Shown here: in pieces, positions 48,079-57,932 of the stretch
Layout of the letters: every line of letters begins with the position of its first letter
How positions within the stretch are numbered: position 1 is the stretch's first letter
NCBI RefSeq assembly: GCF_003386795.1
Contig: NZ_QTUC01000001.1
Location: forward strand, 2,790,001-2,854,000
Direction of reading: 5' to 3'
DNA: 64,000 nt
From: Thermasporomyces composti
Lineage (GTDB): Bacteria; Actinomycetota; Actinomycetes; Propionibacteriales; Actinopolymorphaceae
The notes under the pieces: model-generated
What the model saw: only the letters and a program-made list of their open reading frames with translations
Told to the model about the DNA's origin: nothing
Database searches by the model: none
Position numbers and translations under genes: made by a program

Positions 48079-48236
48079 GGCGGTCTGATCCTCGCATCGT
48101 CCCTTCGCGCACGCCGACGGGGGACCGGCCCAGGGCGTCAGGACGCGGGGGGTCGGCCGGTCTTCGTCGGTGATGATGTCCGGTCCTCCGGCGTGGGACC
48201 GCAGCGTCCCGCGGTGGGCTTACTACCCTCCCGATC

Positions 48237-49013
48237 ATGAGGGGCCTGCTGCGGCCGGTCGGGCCATTGCCGGCATCCGTCTACTGGGTGCGCCGGTTGG
48301 TGCTGCTCGCCGCCGTCGGACTCGTGATCTACCTGGCGGTGAGCTTGCTGCGGCCGGATGAGCCGGAGACGTCCTCACAGGCCTCCCCTCGCCCGTCGTC
48401 CTCGCGGACGCCGGCCGCGCTCATCACACCGACGAACGAACCGACCGGCGGTGTGGTGTCCCGCCGGCACCGGTCGAGCGGCGGCGGTGGTGGATCAGGA
48501 TCCAGCGACCAGGCCACGGAGCGAACCTCGGGCGCGGCCCGTGGATCCAACGCGAAGGAACCCGCGCCGGTCGGGACGAGCCCAGAGGGAGCGGAACGAT
48601 CGACGAGACGGTCACCTGGCCAGCCGGAGGACTGCTGGAGCGACCAGATCCGGGTGGCCATGGACCTCGAGAAGGACTCGCTCGCGGCGGGCCAGCCGCT
48701 GGCGATCACGCTTCGCCTCGACCAGACCGCGCCCAGGCCCTGTCGGCTGACGATCGGACCCGAGACCTTGCGACTTCGGATCACGTCGGGGTCCGACCTC
48801 ATCTGGGATAGCGAGCAGTGTCCCGCGGCTCTGCCCCGCGGGCCGGTCGTCCTCGAGCCTGGGACGACGAGCAGTCTGGTCGTGACCTGGCCCGGTCGGC
48901 GGTCCGCGCACGGCTGCCCGTCGGACACGGCGACGGCGCTGCCCGGCTACTACCACGCGTGGGCGACCGTGGCCGGCGTCGACCACGGTCATGTCCGCTT
49001 CCGGCTGACCTGA
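48237..49013 (+). CDS. Membrane-anchored hypothetical protein with beta-sandwich C-terminus
   Basis: 258 residues, unrecognised. One N-terminal membrane helix (LVLLAAVGLVIYLAVSLLR), a Ser/Gly/Arg-rich linker (including a GGGGGSGSS run), and a folded C-terminal domain from about residue 130 (CWSDQIRVAMDLEKDSLAAGQPLAITLRL, then ...GPVVLEPGTTSSLVVTWPGRRSAHGC...PGYYHAWATVAGVDHGHVRFRLT), which looks like a beta-sandwich with four cysteines likely forming disulfides outside the cell. The ATG at 48237 is the likely start. Divergent from mutY across 158 bp. Possibly an extracytoplasmic adaptor; not assigned. Confidence 0.7.
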   Translation: MRGLLRPVGPLPASVYWVRRLVLLAAVGLVIYLAVSLLRPDEPETSSQASPRPSSSRTPAALITPTNEPTGGVVSRRHRSSGGGGGSGSSDQATERTSGAARGSNAKEPAPVGTSPEGAERSTRRSPGQPEDCWSDQIRVAMDLEKDSLAAGQPLAITLRLDQTAPRPCRLTIGPETLRLRITSGSDLIWDSEQCPAALPRGPVVLEPGTTSSLVVTWPGRRSAHGCPSDTATALPGYYHAWATVAGVDHGHVRFRLT

Positions 49014-49248
49014 CGGCGGTTCCCGGTCGCCTCCGCCCGCGCGGCGACGTCTTTGACGTGCTCGATCGCGAGCTCGCGGAGCAGAGTCACCCGCGCCGGG
49101 ACGACACGCGGTGCTGACACGACCGAGGGACGGGCGCTAGCGTTTCCCCGCGGACTGCGTGAATCGGACCGCGAGAACTCGTTTTCGAACACCTACGCGC
49201 AGCTGGCTCGGTGGCGGCACGAGCCGGTAGCGGAACGGAGCGCACGCC

Positions 49249-50403
49249 ATGAGCGACCTGGCGATCGGTGTGATCGGATACGGCCTGCGAGGCAGCCTCG
49301 CCAAGCACGCGCACCACCCCGGGGAGGGGTCGCGGGTGGTGGCGCTGTACGACCCGGACCCCGCTGCGCACGAGAGGTTCCGCGCCGACTTCGGTGCAGA
49401 CGTCCACGTCGGCGACGACCTGGAGGCCTTCCTCCGTCTTGGTCTGGATGCGGTCTTCGTGCTGAGCCCGGACCACATGCACGAGGAGCACGCGGTCACC
49501 CTCCTGGAGGCGGGCATCGCCGTCTACCTGGAGAAGCCGATGGCGATCACCACCGAGGGCTGCGACCGGGTGCTCCGGGTCGCCCAGAAGACGGGCGGAC
49601 GCCTGTATCTGGGGCACAACATGCGTCACATGCCGTTCGTCCGGGAGATGAAGCGGCTGATCGACTCCGGCGCCATCGGCGAGCCCAAGGTGGCGTGGTG
49701 TCGACACTTCGTCGGGCACGGCGGTGACTTCTACTTCGCCGACTGGCACGCCGAGCGTCGCTACGCCACCAGCCTGCTGCTGCAGAAGGGTGCCCATGAC
49801 ATCGACGTCCTGCACTGGCTGTGCGGCTCCTACTCGCGCGACGTCACCGGCATGGGTGACCGTCTGGTCTACGACGTCGACCAGGCGGGGGAGGAGGCGC
49901 CGTGGTGGCAGCGTCGCTCACTCGACCGTTGGCCACCGAAGTCGCTCACCGGGCTCAACCCGCGCATGGACGTCGAGGACGTCTCGATGATCCTGATGCG
50001 ACTGGAGAACGGGATTCTGGCGTCGTACCAGCAGTGCCACTTCACCCCGGACTACTGGCGCAACTACACGATCATCGGCACCGAGGGGCGAATCGAGAAC
50101 TTCGGGAACGGTGAGCCGGGCACCGTCATCCGGATATGGAACCGCCGACACAACTACGACGCGGAAGGCGACGTGGTGGTGCCGATCGAGCCGGAGACGG
50201 GCGGTCACGGGGGTGCCGACCCGCGGATCGTCGCCGAGTTCCTGCGCTACGTGCGCTCCGGTGGCGCGACTGAGACCTCGCCGATCGCCGCGCGGTACGC
50301 CGTCGCGACCGGCTGCGCGGGCGCGGAGTCACTCCGGGCGGGTGGCACCCCCGTCCGCGTCCCGGAGGCCGACCCGGCGGTCGTGGCGTACTTCGAGGGG
50401 TAA
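49249..50403 (+). CDS. Gfo/Idh/MocA family NAD(P)-dependent oxidoreductase
   Basis: 384 residues. Rossmann loop GVIGYGLRG at residues 7-15, DAVFVLSPDHMHEEHAV, catalytic-site EKPMAITTEG, and the C-terminal alpha/beta domain with MDVEDVSMILMRLENGILASYQQCHF. These enzymes oxidise or epimerise sugars, cyclitols and derivatives. GTG-rich neighbourhood; ATG start at 49249 after ACGGAGCG. It faces the minus-strand disA gene and lies upstream of the GH78 gene beyond it, so a joint sugar pathway with the rhamnosidase is plausible but the genes are not co-transcribed. Confidence 0.88.
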   Translation: MSDLAIGVIGYGLRGSLAKHAHHPGEGSRVVALYDPDPAAHERFRADFGADVHVGDDLEAFLRLGLDAVFVLSPDHMHEEHAVTLLEAGIAVYLEKPMAITTEGCDRVLRVAQKTGGRLYLGHNMRHMPFVREMKRLIDSGAIGEPKVAWCRHFVGHGGDFYFADWHAERRYATSLLLQKGAHDIDVLHWLCGSYSRDVTGMGDRLVYDVDQAGEEAPWWQRRSLDRWPPKSLTGLNPRMDVEDVSMILMRLENGILASYQQCHFTPDYWRNYTIIGTEGRIENFGNGEPGTVIRIWNRRHNYDAEGDVVVPIEPETGGHGGADPRIVAEFLRYVRSGGATETSPIAARYAVATGCAGAESLRAGGTPVRVPEADPAVVAYFEG

Positions 50404-50522
50404 GGCCCGAGGGGTCAGCCGTCGAGGGGCCAACAGTCAAGGGGTCGTCAAGGAGTACGGTGGCGGCCCCCTTGGGTCGCGACGGCCGGCCAAGACCAGG
50501 CGGCCCAGGCGAGCACCGCAGC

Positions 50523-51611
50523 TCAGACGTACCGTTCGAGGATGCTCGACTCGGCGAGCCGCGACAGACCCTCGCGGACCGATCGGGCGCGCTGTTCGCC
50601 GACACCCCCGACCGCTTGCAGGTCGTCGACGCTCGCGGCGAGGAGCTTCTGCAGGCTTCCGAAGTGCTCGACGAGTCGGTCGATCACGGCGTTGGGCAGG
50701 CGAGGCACCTTCGCCAGGAGCCGGTAGCCACGAGGGCTGACAGCCGCGTCCAACGCGTCGCCGCTGTGGCCGAGCGCCCTGGCGACAGCGCCGAGGTCGA
50801 GCAGGTCCGTAGCGGAGAGGGAGTCGAGCTCCTCGAGCGCCTCCCGGACGTCCTTGGCCCGGCGGCCCGGCGTTGGTGCCGGGAGGTAGTCGCGGACGAT
50901 CAGCTCTCGCTCCGGTTCGACGCCCGCGACCAGCTCGTCGAGCTGGAGCGCGAGGAGACGACCGTCGACCCCCAGCTCGACCACGTAGCCCTGGATCTCG
51001 TTGGCGATCCGGCGCACCATCTCGAGGCGCTGAGCGACCTGCGCGACGTCACGCACCGTCACCAGATCCTCGATCTCCAACGCCGACAAGGTGCCCGAGA
51101 CCTCGTCCAGCCGCAGCTTGTAGCGCTCGAGGGTGGCGAGCGCCTGGTTCGCCCGCGACAGGATCTGGCTGGTGTCCTCCAGGACATACCGGATGTTGTC
51201 GACGTAGAGGCCGATGATCCGCATCGATTGCGACACGGAGATCACCGGGAAGCCGGTCTGCTTGGCGATCCGCTCGGCGGTGCGGTGGCGGGTGCCCGTC
51301 TCCTCCGTGGGGATGGACGGGTCCGGCATCAAGTGGACGGCGGCACGGAGGATCCGGGTGCAGTCGCGGTCGACGATGATGGCGCCGTCCATCTTCGCCA
51401 GTTCCCGCAGACCGGTGGCTGTGAACTCCACGTCGAGCTGGAAGCCGCCGGTGCACAGTGACTCCACCGTACGGTCGTAACCAAGCACGATGAGCGCGCC
51501 CGTGCGTCCGCGAAGCACCCGCTCCAGCCCGTCACGGAGCGGCGTCCCGGGCGCTACCAGGGCGAGCGTCGCCCGAAGCTTGGCGTCCGAGCTCTTGTCA
51601 CTAGCAGCCAC
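50523..51611 (-). CDS. disA: Diadenylate cyclase, DNA integrity scanning protein DisA
   Basis: 362 residues. Makes c-di-AMP while scanning DNA for damage. N-terminal DAC domain with DGA at residues 75-77 and RHR at 108-110 (GTRHRTAER), the two catalytic motifs; helical spine; C-terminal helix-hairpin-helix domain ([43 protein letters not shown]). Start at 51611. In most actinobacteria disA directly follows radA; here a plus-strand GH78 gene of 2.7 kb separates them, although both keep the same orientation. Confidence 0.95.
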   Translation of the reverse strand: MAASDKSSDAKLRATLALVAPGTPLRDGLERVLRGRTGALIVLGYDRTVESLCTGGFQLDVEFTATGLRELAKMDGAIIVDRDCTRILRAAVHLMPDPSIPTEETGTRHRTAERIAKQTGFPVISVSQSMRIIGLYVDNIRYVLEDTSQILSRANQALATLERYKLRLDEVSGTLSALEIEDLVTVRDVAQVAQRLEMVRRIANEIQGYVVELGVDGRLLALQLDELVAGVEPERELIVRDYLPAPTPGRRAKDVREALEELDSLSATDLLDLGAVARALGHSGDALDAAVSPRGYRLLAKVPRLPNAVIDRLVEHFGSLQKLLAASVDDLQAVGGVGEQRARSVREGLSRLAESSILERYV

Positions 51612-51861
51612 GACACTCCTGGTTTCCTCAGGCCTGCTCGCGTCAGTTTACGGGCCTGGCGTGTCGCGATTCCTCCCACCATGCGGGCGCAGGCACACGT
51701 CGGCCCTCGTCTTGTTTCGACGCCGAGCAATCAGAAATGGATCATGACGTCCGCGAGGTGACCGGTAGTGGACACAGCGATGCCGAGCGTGGGCGCTGTG
51801 ATGGGCGCGCGGCGATCCTGGAGCGCGACATCGCGATCCACGGACCAGGAGGACGTCAGCG

Positions 51862-54522
51862 ATGACCGCTGCCCTCGTTCCCTACCGGCTGCGCACCGAG
51901 TACGCCGACGAACCTCTCGGCGTCGACGAGCCCGCACCGCGGTTCTCGTGGCTGCTGAGCGTCCGCCTCCCAGCCTCCGACGGGCAAGGGTCGGGCGAGC
52001 TCGACGCCGCCGCGGCACGCCAGTCGGCGTACCAGGTCATCGTGGCCAGGGACGTGGAGAGACTGCGGGCCGGTCAGGGCGATGTGTGGGACTCCGGACG
52101 CGTCGACTCCGACCAGACCAACCAGGTGGAGTACGCGGGTGCGCCGCTGCGGTCGGCCACTCGGTACGTCTGGGCGGTGCGCGTCTGGGACGGCGCCGGA
52201 CGGCTCTCCGACTGGTCCGAACCCGCCTCGTTCGAGACGGGCCTGCTCGGCGAGGACGATTGGGGCGGCGCGCGATGGATCGGGCACCCCGCCGGCCGGG
52301 ACGGCGACGCCCACGCGCCGGTGCCCCCGTCGCCGCTGCTGCGGACAACGTTCACGCTGCCAGCCGGGCAGGTGACGCGGGCCCGGCTGTACGTGAGCGG
52401 ACTCGGGTACGGCGAGTACTTCCTCGACGGGCAGCGGGTCGGCCGCGCGGTGCTGGACCCGGCGCCCACCGCGTACCACGCGACGGTCCTGTACTCGACA
52501 TACGACGTGACAGACCTCCTGCGGGGCGAGGGCACGACACACGCGCTCGCGGCGGCGTTGGGCCGCGGCCGGTACGGCGAGCCGACGCCCAACGTCTGGT
52601 ACTGGGAGAAGGCTCCGTGGTGGGACCATCCCGCGCTGCTCGCTCAGCTGGTGATCTGGTACGCCGACGGGCGGATCGAGCGCGTCGTGAGCGACGAGAC
52701 CTGGCGGTGCGTCGACGGACCGACGCGTGCCGATTCGCTCTACGCGGGTGAGGAGTACGACGCTCGCCACGAGCAGCCGGGGTGGACCCGAGCTGACTTC
52801 GACGACAGCGCCTGGGTGCGCGCGGTGGCAGTCCGGCCGCCCGGTGGCGTGCTGCGCTCGCAGCAGGTGGAGCAGATCGAGCCGGTGGCGGAGATCGCAC
52901 CGGTGAGTCTGACCGAGCCGGCTCCCGGAGTGTTCGTCTTCGATCTCGGGCAGCAGCTCGCCGGATGGGCGCGGCTACGGCTGTCCGGCCCGGCCGGCAC
53001 GCGGGTCCGCATTCGCTACGGGGAGCGGCTGCGCCCCGACGGGACGGTCGACATCGAGCAGCGGCTGATCTACCGCGACATCCAGACCGACCACTACGTC
53101 CTGCGCGGGGGCGACGTCGAGGTCTACCAGCCGCGCTTCTCCTACAAGGGTTTCCAGTACGTCCAGGTCGACGGTCACCCGAGTCGACCGACGCTGGAAG
53201 ACCTGCGTGGGGTCGTCGTCCACACCGCGGTCGCCTCGACCGGCGAGTTCGACTGCGACGACGAGGTGGTCAATCGGCTGCACGCCGGGACCAGGTGGGC
53301 GGTGCTGAACAACCTCCATGGCATCCCGACGGACACGCCGGTGTTCGAGAAGAACGGGTGGACCGGTGACGCACACCTGACCGCTGCGGTCGCGGCGTAC
53401 AACTTCCACATGCCGCGCCTGTACACCAAGTGGTTGCGGGACTGGGTGGATGCGCAGCTCCCGAACGGCGCGTTCCCGCCGATCGTCCCGACCAGCGGCT
53501 GGGGCTATCCCGGCGACCCCAACGCGGCGATCGTGGGACCGATCCCCGCCTGGGACGTGGCGTACGTCGAGATCCCGTGGGTGATGTACCGCTTCTACGG
53601 CGACGAGCGGGTGCTCGCCCGTCACTACGACGGGGCGCGGCGCTACCTGGACTACCTCGTCGACGGGTTCTTGGAGGACGACGTCGTCCTGGTCGGGCTC
53701 GGCGACTACCTCCCACCCGGTGTCGGCGGCGTCCCGCCGGAGGGCCCGGGCGTGTACGAGACGGCGTACACCTACCGGTTCGTCCAGCTGCTCCGCGAGT
53801 TCGCGACCGTCCTCGACAAGCGAGCCGACCTCGCCGGCTACGACGAGCTGATGTCTCGACTGCGGGACGGCTTCAACCGCGCGTTCTTCGACCCAGCGAC
53901 CGCGACGTATCACGGTGAACGCCCGACGGGGTACCGGCAGTCCGCCAACGTGGTGGCGCTGGCGTTCGGGCTCGCCCCGGAGGAGGTTCGGCAGGCTGTC
54001 CTTGACAACCTTGTGGCCGACATCCACGCGCGACAGGATCACCTTGACACCGGGGTGATCGGGACGAAGTTCTTGTTCCCACTGCTCACCCGGCACGGCC
54101 TGGTGGATCTCGCCTACACGGTGGCGACCCAGCGCACCTACCCGGGCTACGGGTTCTGGCTGGAGCAGGGCGCGACCGCGCTGTACGAGCACTGGCAGGC
54201 CGACTCCCGGTCACGGGACCATCACTTCTTCGGGCACATCGACCAGTGGTTCATCGAGGACCTCGCCGGTGTCGCACCGGCCGCACCGGGCTTCGCGCGG
54301 GTGCGGGTACGACCGGTGCCGCCGCGTGCCCTCGGGCGGGCGAGGGTCGCGCTCGACACCGTCCGCGGACGGGTCGCCTCCTCCTGGCGTCGGGTCGACG
54401 ACGGCTTCGAGGTCCGGGTGGAGCTGCCCCCGGGCGTGACCGCGGAGGTGCACGTGCCGCAACCCACCGGGGACTACGTCGTCCAGCACTGCGGGCCGGG
54501 GACGCACACCTTCCGCTCGTGA
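51862..54522 (+). CDS. Alpha-L-rhamnosidase, GH78
   Basis: 886 residues with the full GH78 layout: N-terminal carbohydrate-binding-like beta domains (PRFSWLLSV, WDSGRVDSDQTNQVEYAGAPL, RYVWAVRVWD), the family bacterial domain, an (alpha/alpha)6 barrel and a C-terminal beta domain (IDQWFIEDLAGVAPAAPGFARVRVRP). Candidate catalytic residues Asp491, Glu496, Asp503 and Glu768 keep the spacing of the well-studied RhaB enzyme, but the usual TDCPQRD loop reads TDTPVFEKNGWTGDA. No signal peptide, so it acts in the cytosol on imported rhamnosides. Monocistronic between divergent or convergent minus-strand genes (disA, radA). Confidence 0.93.
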   Translation: MTAALVPYRLRTEYADEPLGVDEPAPRFSWLLSVRLPASDGQGSGELDAAAARQSAYQVIVARDVERLRAGQGDVWDSGRVDSDQTNQVEYAGAPLRSATRYVWAVRVWDGAGRLSDWSEPASFETGLLGEDDWGGARWIGHPAGRDGDAHAPVPPSPLLRTTFTLPAGQVTRARLYVSGLGYGEYFLDGQRVGRAVLDPAPTAYHATVLYSTYDVTDLLRGEGTTHALAAALGRGRYGEPTPNVWYWEKAPWWDHPALLAQLVIWYADGRIERVVSDETWRCVDGPTRADSLYAGEEYDARHEQPGWTRADFDDSAWVRAVAVRPPGGVLRSQQVEQIEPVAEIAPVSLTEPAPGVFVFDLGQQLAGWARLRLSGPAGTRVRIRYGERLRPDGTVDIEQRLIYRDIQTDHYVLRGGDVEVYQPRFSYKGFQYVQVDGHPSRPTLEDLRGVVVHTAVASTGEFDCDDEVVNRLHAGTRWAVLNNLHGIPTDTPVFEKNGWTGDAHLTAAVAAYNFHMPRLYTKWLRDWVDAQLPNGAFPPIVPTSGWGYPGDPNAAIVGPIPAWDVAYVEIPWVMYRFYGDERVLARHYDGARRYLDYLVDGFLEDDVVLVGLGDYLPPGVGGVPPEGPGVYETAYTYRFVQLLREFATVLDKRADLAGYDELMSRLRDGFNRAFFDPATATYHGERPTGYRQSANVVALAFGLAPEEVRQAVLDNLVADIHARQDHLDTGVIGTKFLFPLLTRHGLVDLAYTVATQRTYPGYGFWLEQGATALYEHWQADSRSRDHHFFGHIDQWFIEDLAGVAPAAPGFARVRVRPVPPRALGRARVALDTVRGRVASSWRRVDDGFEVRVELPPGVTAEVHVPQPTGDYVVQHCGPGTHTFRS

Positions 54523-54610
54523 CCGGTGGGCGGCCTCGGGACGTCGGCGACGACGCGCTGGCAGCGCTCGTGGCGACGGCAGCGTCGCCGACGGCGCGGC
54601 CCGGGCGAGG

Positions 54611-56026
54611 TCAGCGTGCCTCCGCCTCGCGGTGTGGAAGGCTCACGACGTTCCCGAGCCGGACCGCGGCGTGGAGCGCCTCCCCGATGCTGGCGACCTC
54701 CCGGACGTGCACGCCGGAGGGTGGCGTGCCGCTGTGCGGCGGCACCAGCGCCTCGGTGAAGCCGAGCCGGGCGGCCTCGGTGAGCCGCCGTTGGATACCG
54801 GTCACTGGTCGCAGGTCGCCCGCGAGCCCGACCTCGCCGAGGGCCACGAGACGGGACGGCAACGGCTGGTCGGTGGCGGAGCTGGCGATGGCCAGGGCGA
54901 CGGCGAGGTCTGAGGCCGGTTCGCGCAGCCGGACGCCGCCCACCGTCGCCGCGTAGACGTCGTCCTTCCCCAGCCGCAGCAGCCGGGCGCGGCGTTGGAG
55001 CACGGCGAGGATCATGGCCAGCCGGCTGGAGTCGAGCCCGGATGTCGCGCGGCGTGGAGTGGCCAGGGCGGACGGGGCGACGAGGGCTTGCACCTCGGCC
55101 AGCAGCGGGCGCTGACCCTCGAGGGTGACGGTGACGCAGCTGCCCGACACCGGCTCGGGGCGTCGGGTGAGGAACAGCCCGCTCGGGTCGGGGAGGCTGA
55201 CCAGGCCGCCGTCGGCGAAGTCGAAGCAGCCGACCTCGTCGGTGGGACCGAAGCGGTTCTTGACCGCGCGGACCATCCGGAGGCGGGAGCTGCGATCTCC
55301 TTCGAAGTGGAGGACGACGTCGACGAGGTGCTCCAGCACCCGTGGGCCGGCGATCGAGCCGTCCTTGGTGACGTGGCCCACCATGATCGTGGCGATACCA
55401 CGTTCCTTGGCCACCCGGATGAGTGCCGCGGCGACCTCTCGAACCTGTGTCACACCGCCCGCCACCCCCTCGACCTCACTGGACGCCACGGTCTGCACGG
55501 AGTCGAGCACGAGGAGGTCAGGCCGCACCGCGTCGATGTGGCCGAGGACAGCGGACAAGTCGGTCTCGGCCGCGAGGTAGAGCCGCGACGTCATCGCGTT
55601 GACGCGCTCGGCGCGGAGCCGGACTTGCGCCGCCGACTCCTCGCCGGAGACGTAGAGGCTGCGACCGCCGGCGCGGGCCCGTTCCGCGGCGACCTCGAGG
55701 AGCAGGGTGGACTTGCCCACGCCCGGTTCACCGGCGACCAGGACGACGGCCCCCTGGACGAGGCCACCGCCCAACACTCGGTCGAGCTCACCGATCCCCG
55801 TGGGTTCGGCCCGCGCCGCCTCCACGTCGATCTCGTCGATCGGTACGGCGGGTTGGCTCACGGGCCCCGGGGAGGTGACAGCCGCCGGGCGGGCGAGACC
55901 GACCTCCTCGACGGTGCCCCAGGCTTGGCACTCGCCGCACCGACCGACCCACCGCACGGTCTGCCATCCACACTCGACACAGCGGTAGGCGGGCTTGCGC
56001 GACCGAGAGGTGGTTGCCTTGGCCAT
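54611..56026 (-). CDS. radA: DNA repair protein RadA (Sms)
   Basis: About 471 residues. Branch-migration ATPase in recombination. C4 zinc finger Cys16-x2-Cys19...Cys30-x2-Cys33, RecA-like core with Walker A GEPGVGKST at residues 99-107, LVLDSVQTV, the RadA-specific KNRFG motif (VKNRFGPTDE), and a C-terminal Lon-like peptidase fold (DVYAATVGGVRLREPASDLAVALAIASS). The start at 56026 skips a three-codon head. Separated from disA by the GH78 gene on the other strand. Confidence 0.95.
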   Translation of the reverse strand: MAKATTSRSRKPAYRCVECGWQTVRWVGRCGECQAWGTVEEVGLARPAAVTSPGPVSQPAVPIDEIDVEAARAEPTGIGELDRVLGGGLVQGAVVLVAGEPGVGKSTLLLEVAAERARAGGRSLYVSGEESAAQVRLRAERVNAMTSRLYLAAETDLSAVLGHIDAVRPDLLVLDSVQTVASSEVEGVAGGVTQVREVAAALIRVAKERGIATIMVGHVTKDGSIAGPRVLEHLVDVVLHFEGDRSSRLRMVRAVKNRFGPTDEVGCFDFADGGLVSLPDPSGLFLTRRPEPVSGSCVTVTLEGQRPLLAEVQALVAPSALATPRRATSGLDSSRLAMILAVLQRRARLLRLGKDDVYAATVGGVRLREPASDLAVALAIASSATDQPLPSRLVALGEVGLAGDLRPVTGIQRRLTEAARLGFTEALVPPHSGTPPSGVHVREVASIGEALHAAVRLGNVVSLPHREAEAR

Positions 56027-56102
56027 GGCCGACAACCTTAGGGCCTCCCGCCGACATCGCGATCAGCCTCGCCGAAGCCGAGCCGACGGTCGGCGTCACG
56101 GG

Positions 56103-56801
56103 TCAAAAAAGCCGCCACCACAGGTTGACGGCGTAGTCCACCTCGAGCCCGTCGTGCTCGACGAGGATGCGCTCCGCCACGGCGGGAGGGAACTCGATCC
56201 GGACCACCGCTTCGAAGTCCTCCCGCCGCTCGAAGCGCCACCGGATGTCGAGAGAGTCCCGCGCGTACCCCTGCCGAGCCCAGAAGCGCTCGACGCGGTC
56301 GGGGTCATACGAGGGGAAGGCCTGGCGGAACCAGCGACCGAAGCTGCTGCGCGTGGCGTCGTTGTCGATGATGAACGCCGCCCCGCCGCGGCGCACCACC
56401 CGCCGGATCTCGGCCAGTCCGGGCTCGCAGCCGGGGCCGAAGAAGTACGCCCAGCGGGCGTGGACGACGTCGACCGACGCGTCCGGCAGCGGCAGCGCTT
56501 GGGCCACGCCTTGGCGAACCTCCACCGTGGGGAGTCGCGCGCACCGTCGGCGGGCGTACTCCACGAGCCGGCCGTGCGGTTCGACGCCGACGACGTGAGC
56601 GGCCAGGGCCGCGAACCGGGGGAGGTGGAACCCCGTGCCGCAGCCGATGTCGAGGACGCGCGCACCAGCCCACGGGCGTCGCCGATGCATCGCCGCCTCG
56701 ATGACCCGGTCGGGGTCGGCGGCCCGATTCTCCAGCTCGTAGCGATCTGGGTGGTTCCAGATGTTGGGGCTCGGCCGGGCCCCTTGCGCGATGAGCGGCA
56801 C
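56103..56801 (-). CDS. Class I SAM-dependent methyltransferase
   Basis: About 232 residues. SAM-binding VLDIGCGTGFHLPRFAA (motif I), VVGVEPHGRLVEYARRRC, QALPLPDASVDVVHARWAYFF (motif post I), GGAAFIIDNDATRSSFGRWFRQ. The C-terminus (VEHDGLEVDYAVNLWWRLF) resembles the type with WDYGVNLW-like ends found in many actinobacteria. Small-molecule acceptor unknown. The GTG at 56801 is chosen because the frame above it becomes Arg/Pro-rich and shadows the next gene; a TACCCT box precedes it and no clear ribosome binding site is seen, so leaderless start is possible. Confidence 0.78.
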   Translation of the reverse strand: MPLIAQGARPSPNIWNHPDRYELENRAADPDRVIEAAMHRRRPWAGARVLDIGCGTGFHLPRFAALAAHVVGVEPHGRLVEYARRRCARLPTVEVRQGVAQALPLPDASVDVVHARWAYFFGPGCEPGLAEIRRVVRRGGAAFIIDNDATRSSFGRWFRQAFPSYDPDRVERFWARQGYARDSLDIRWRFERREDFEAVVRIEFPPAVAERILVEHDGLEVDYAVNLWWRLF

Positions 56802-56842
56802 GACGCTGAGGGTAGCGGCGCCGCGCGTCCCAGCCGGGCCGG

Positions 56843-57655
56843 CTATCTGATCAGGCGAGCCCGGCCGGTCGAGGTGCGGCGCCGACCCGTGGTGGTCTTG
56901 GTCGAGGCCCGCCGGGCCGGGTCGGCGGGGTGGCGGGTCAACCGCTGACGCGCAGCCAGGTGCGCCTCGCAGTGCTTGACCAGCTCGGCGTAGGCGGCCT
57001 CGCCCATCAGCTCCACCAGCTCGCGCCGGGCGGACAGATACAGGGGCTCGCGGGCGGTGTGCGCCTCGGTGTTGCCTGTGCAGTACCACTCGAAGTCGTG
57101 GCCACCAGGCCCCCACGCCCGACGGTCGTACTCGGTGATCGTCACCTCCAGGTACGACGTTCCGTCGGTGCGCTCGACCTCGCGGTAGAGCCGACGGATC
57201 GGCACCTGCCAACAGACGTCGGGCTTGGTCTCGACGGGGTGGACGCCCACGCGGAGGGCGTGGATGTGGAGGGCGCAGCCAGTGCCGCCCGGCCACCCGG
57301 GCTCGTTGTGGAAGATGCACGCGCCGTTGACGACGCGGGTCTTCCGCTCACCCTCCTCGTCCACGTCGATCCAGCCGTTCTTGCGCCCTTCGGCCCGGTT
57401 CTGCCAGTCCTCAGCGGTGAGCTGCTTGACCCAGCGCCGGACGCGGCGTTCGTCCTCTTTGCCCGCGAAATGCGCGCCGAGCTGGCAGCACCCGGCGTCA
57501 GCGCGTTCCGTTATGATCCCCGGACAGCCGTTGTTGAACAGACAGTTCCAGCGCGACGTCAACCAGGTCAGATCGACACGGAACACCTGGTTGGCGTCGG
57601 CGGGATCGATGAACTCCACCCAGGCGCGCGGGAAGTCGAGCGGTACCTCAGGCAC
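56843..57655 (-). CDS. Cys-rich conserved-looking protein of unknown function
   Basis: About 270 residues. The ordered core runs from [38 protein letters not shown] to about residue 235, followed by a basic Lys/Arg/Thr tail. Cysteines cluster in [54 protein letters not shown] and YCTGNTEAH, with several His, which suggests a metal or Fe-S site (similar in style to YkgJ-type proteins). I cannot assign a family. GTG at 57655 with a TAGGGT box about seven bases upstream (leaderless) is the likely start; the longer frame to 57847 is Arg/Pro-rich. Head-to-head with ppx across 277 bp. Confidence 0.75.
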   Translation of the reverse strand: MPEVPLDFPRAWVEFIDPADANQVFRVDLTWLTSRWNCLFNNGCPGIITERADAGCCQLGAHFAGKEDERRVRRWVKQLTAEDWQNRAEGRKNGWIDVDEEGERKTRVVNGACIFHNEPGWPGGTGCALHIHALRVGVHPVETKPDVCWQVPIRRLYREVERTDGTSYLEVTITEYDRRAWGPGGHDFEWYCTGNTEAHTAREPLYLSARRELVELMGEAAYAELVKHCEAHLAARQRLTRHPADPARRASTKTTTGRRRTSTGRARLIR

Positions 57656-57932
57656 TCTCGCAACCCTATGTGGCGGGCGCGGCCGATGGTGCTTGACCCG
57701 CCGGACCGTCGGGCGGATCAAGCGAGCCGAGCAGTTGAGCCGACGCCGTGGAGCGTCCCGCGGGTCGCACTGTGTCCGGCGTCGGGCGGCCTGTGGAGAC
57801 ATCGCTCCGCGCCTCACACCCGAGGAGAGATGCTGCACGAGGCGCAAGGCCGCGAGACGTCATGTCGGCATCAGCTGCGTCCGGCCACGCTTCGTCGGGG
57901 ACCGGCGGGCGTCCAGCGGGTAGCGTCGAACC

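Noticed and set aside
54543-54592. 10-bp inverted repeat between the GH78 gene and radA
   Set aside because: The loop is about 30 nt and the region is extremely GC-rich, so a terminator call is not supported.
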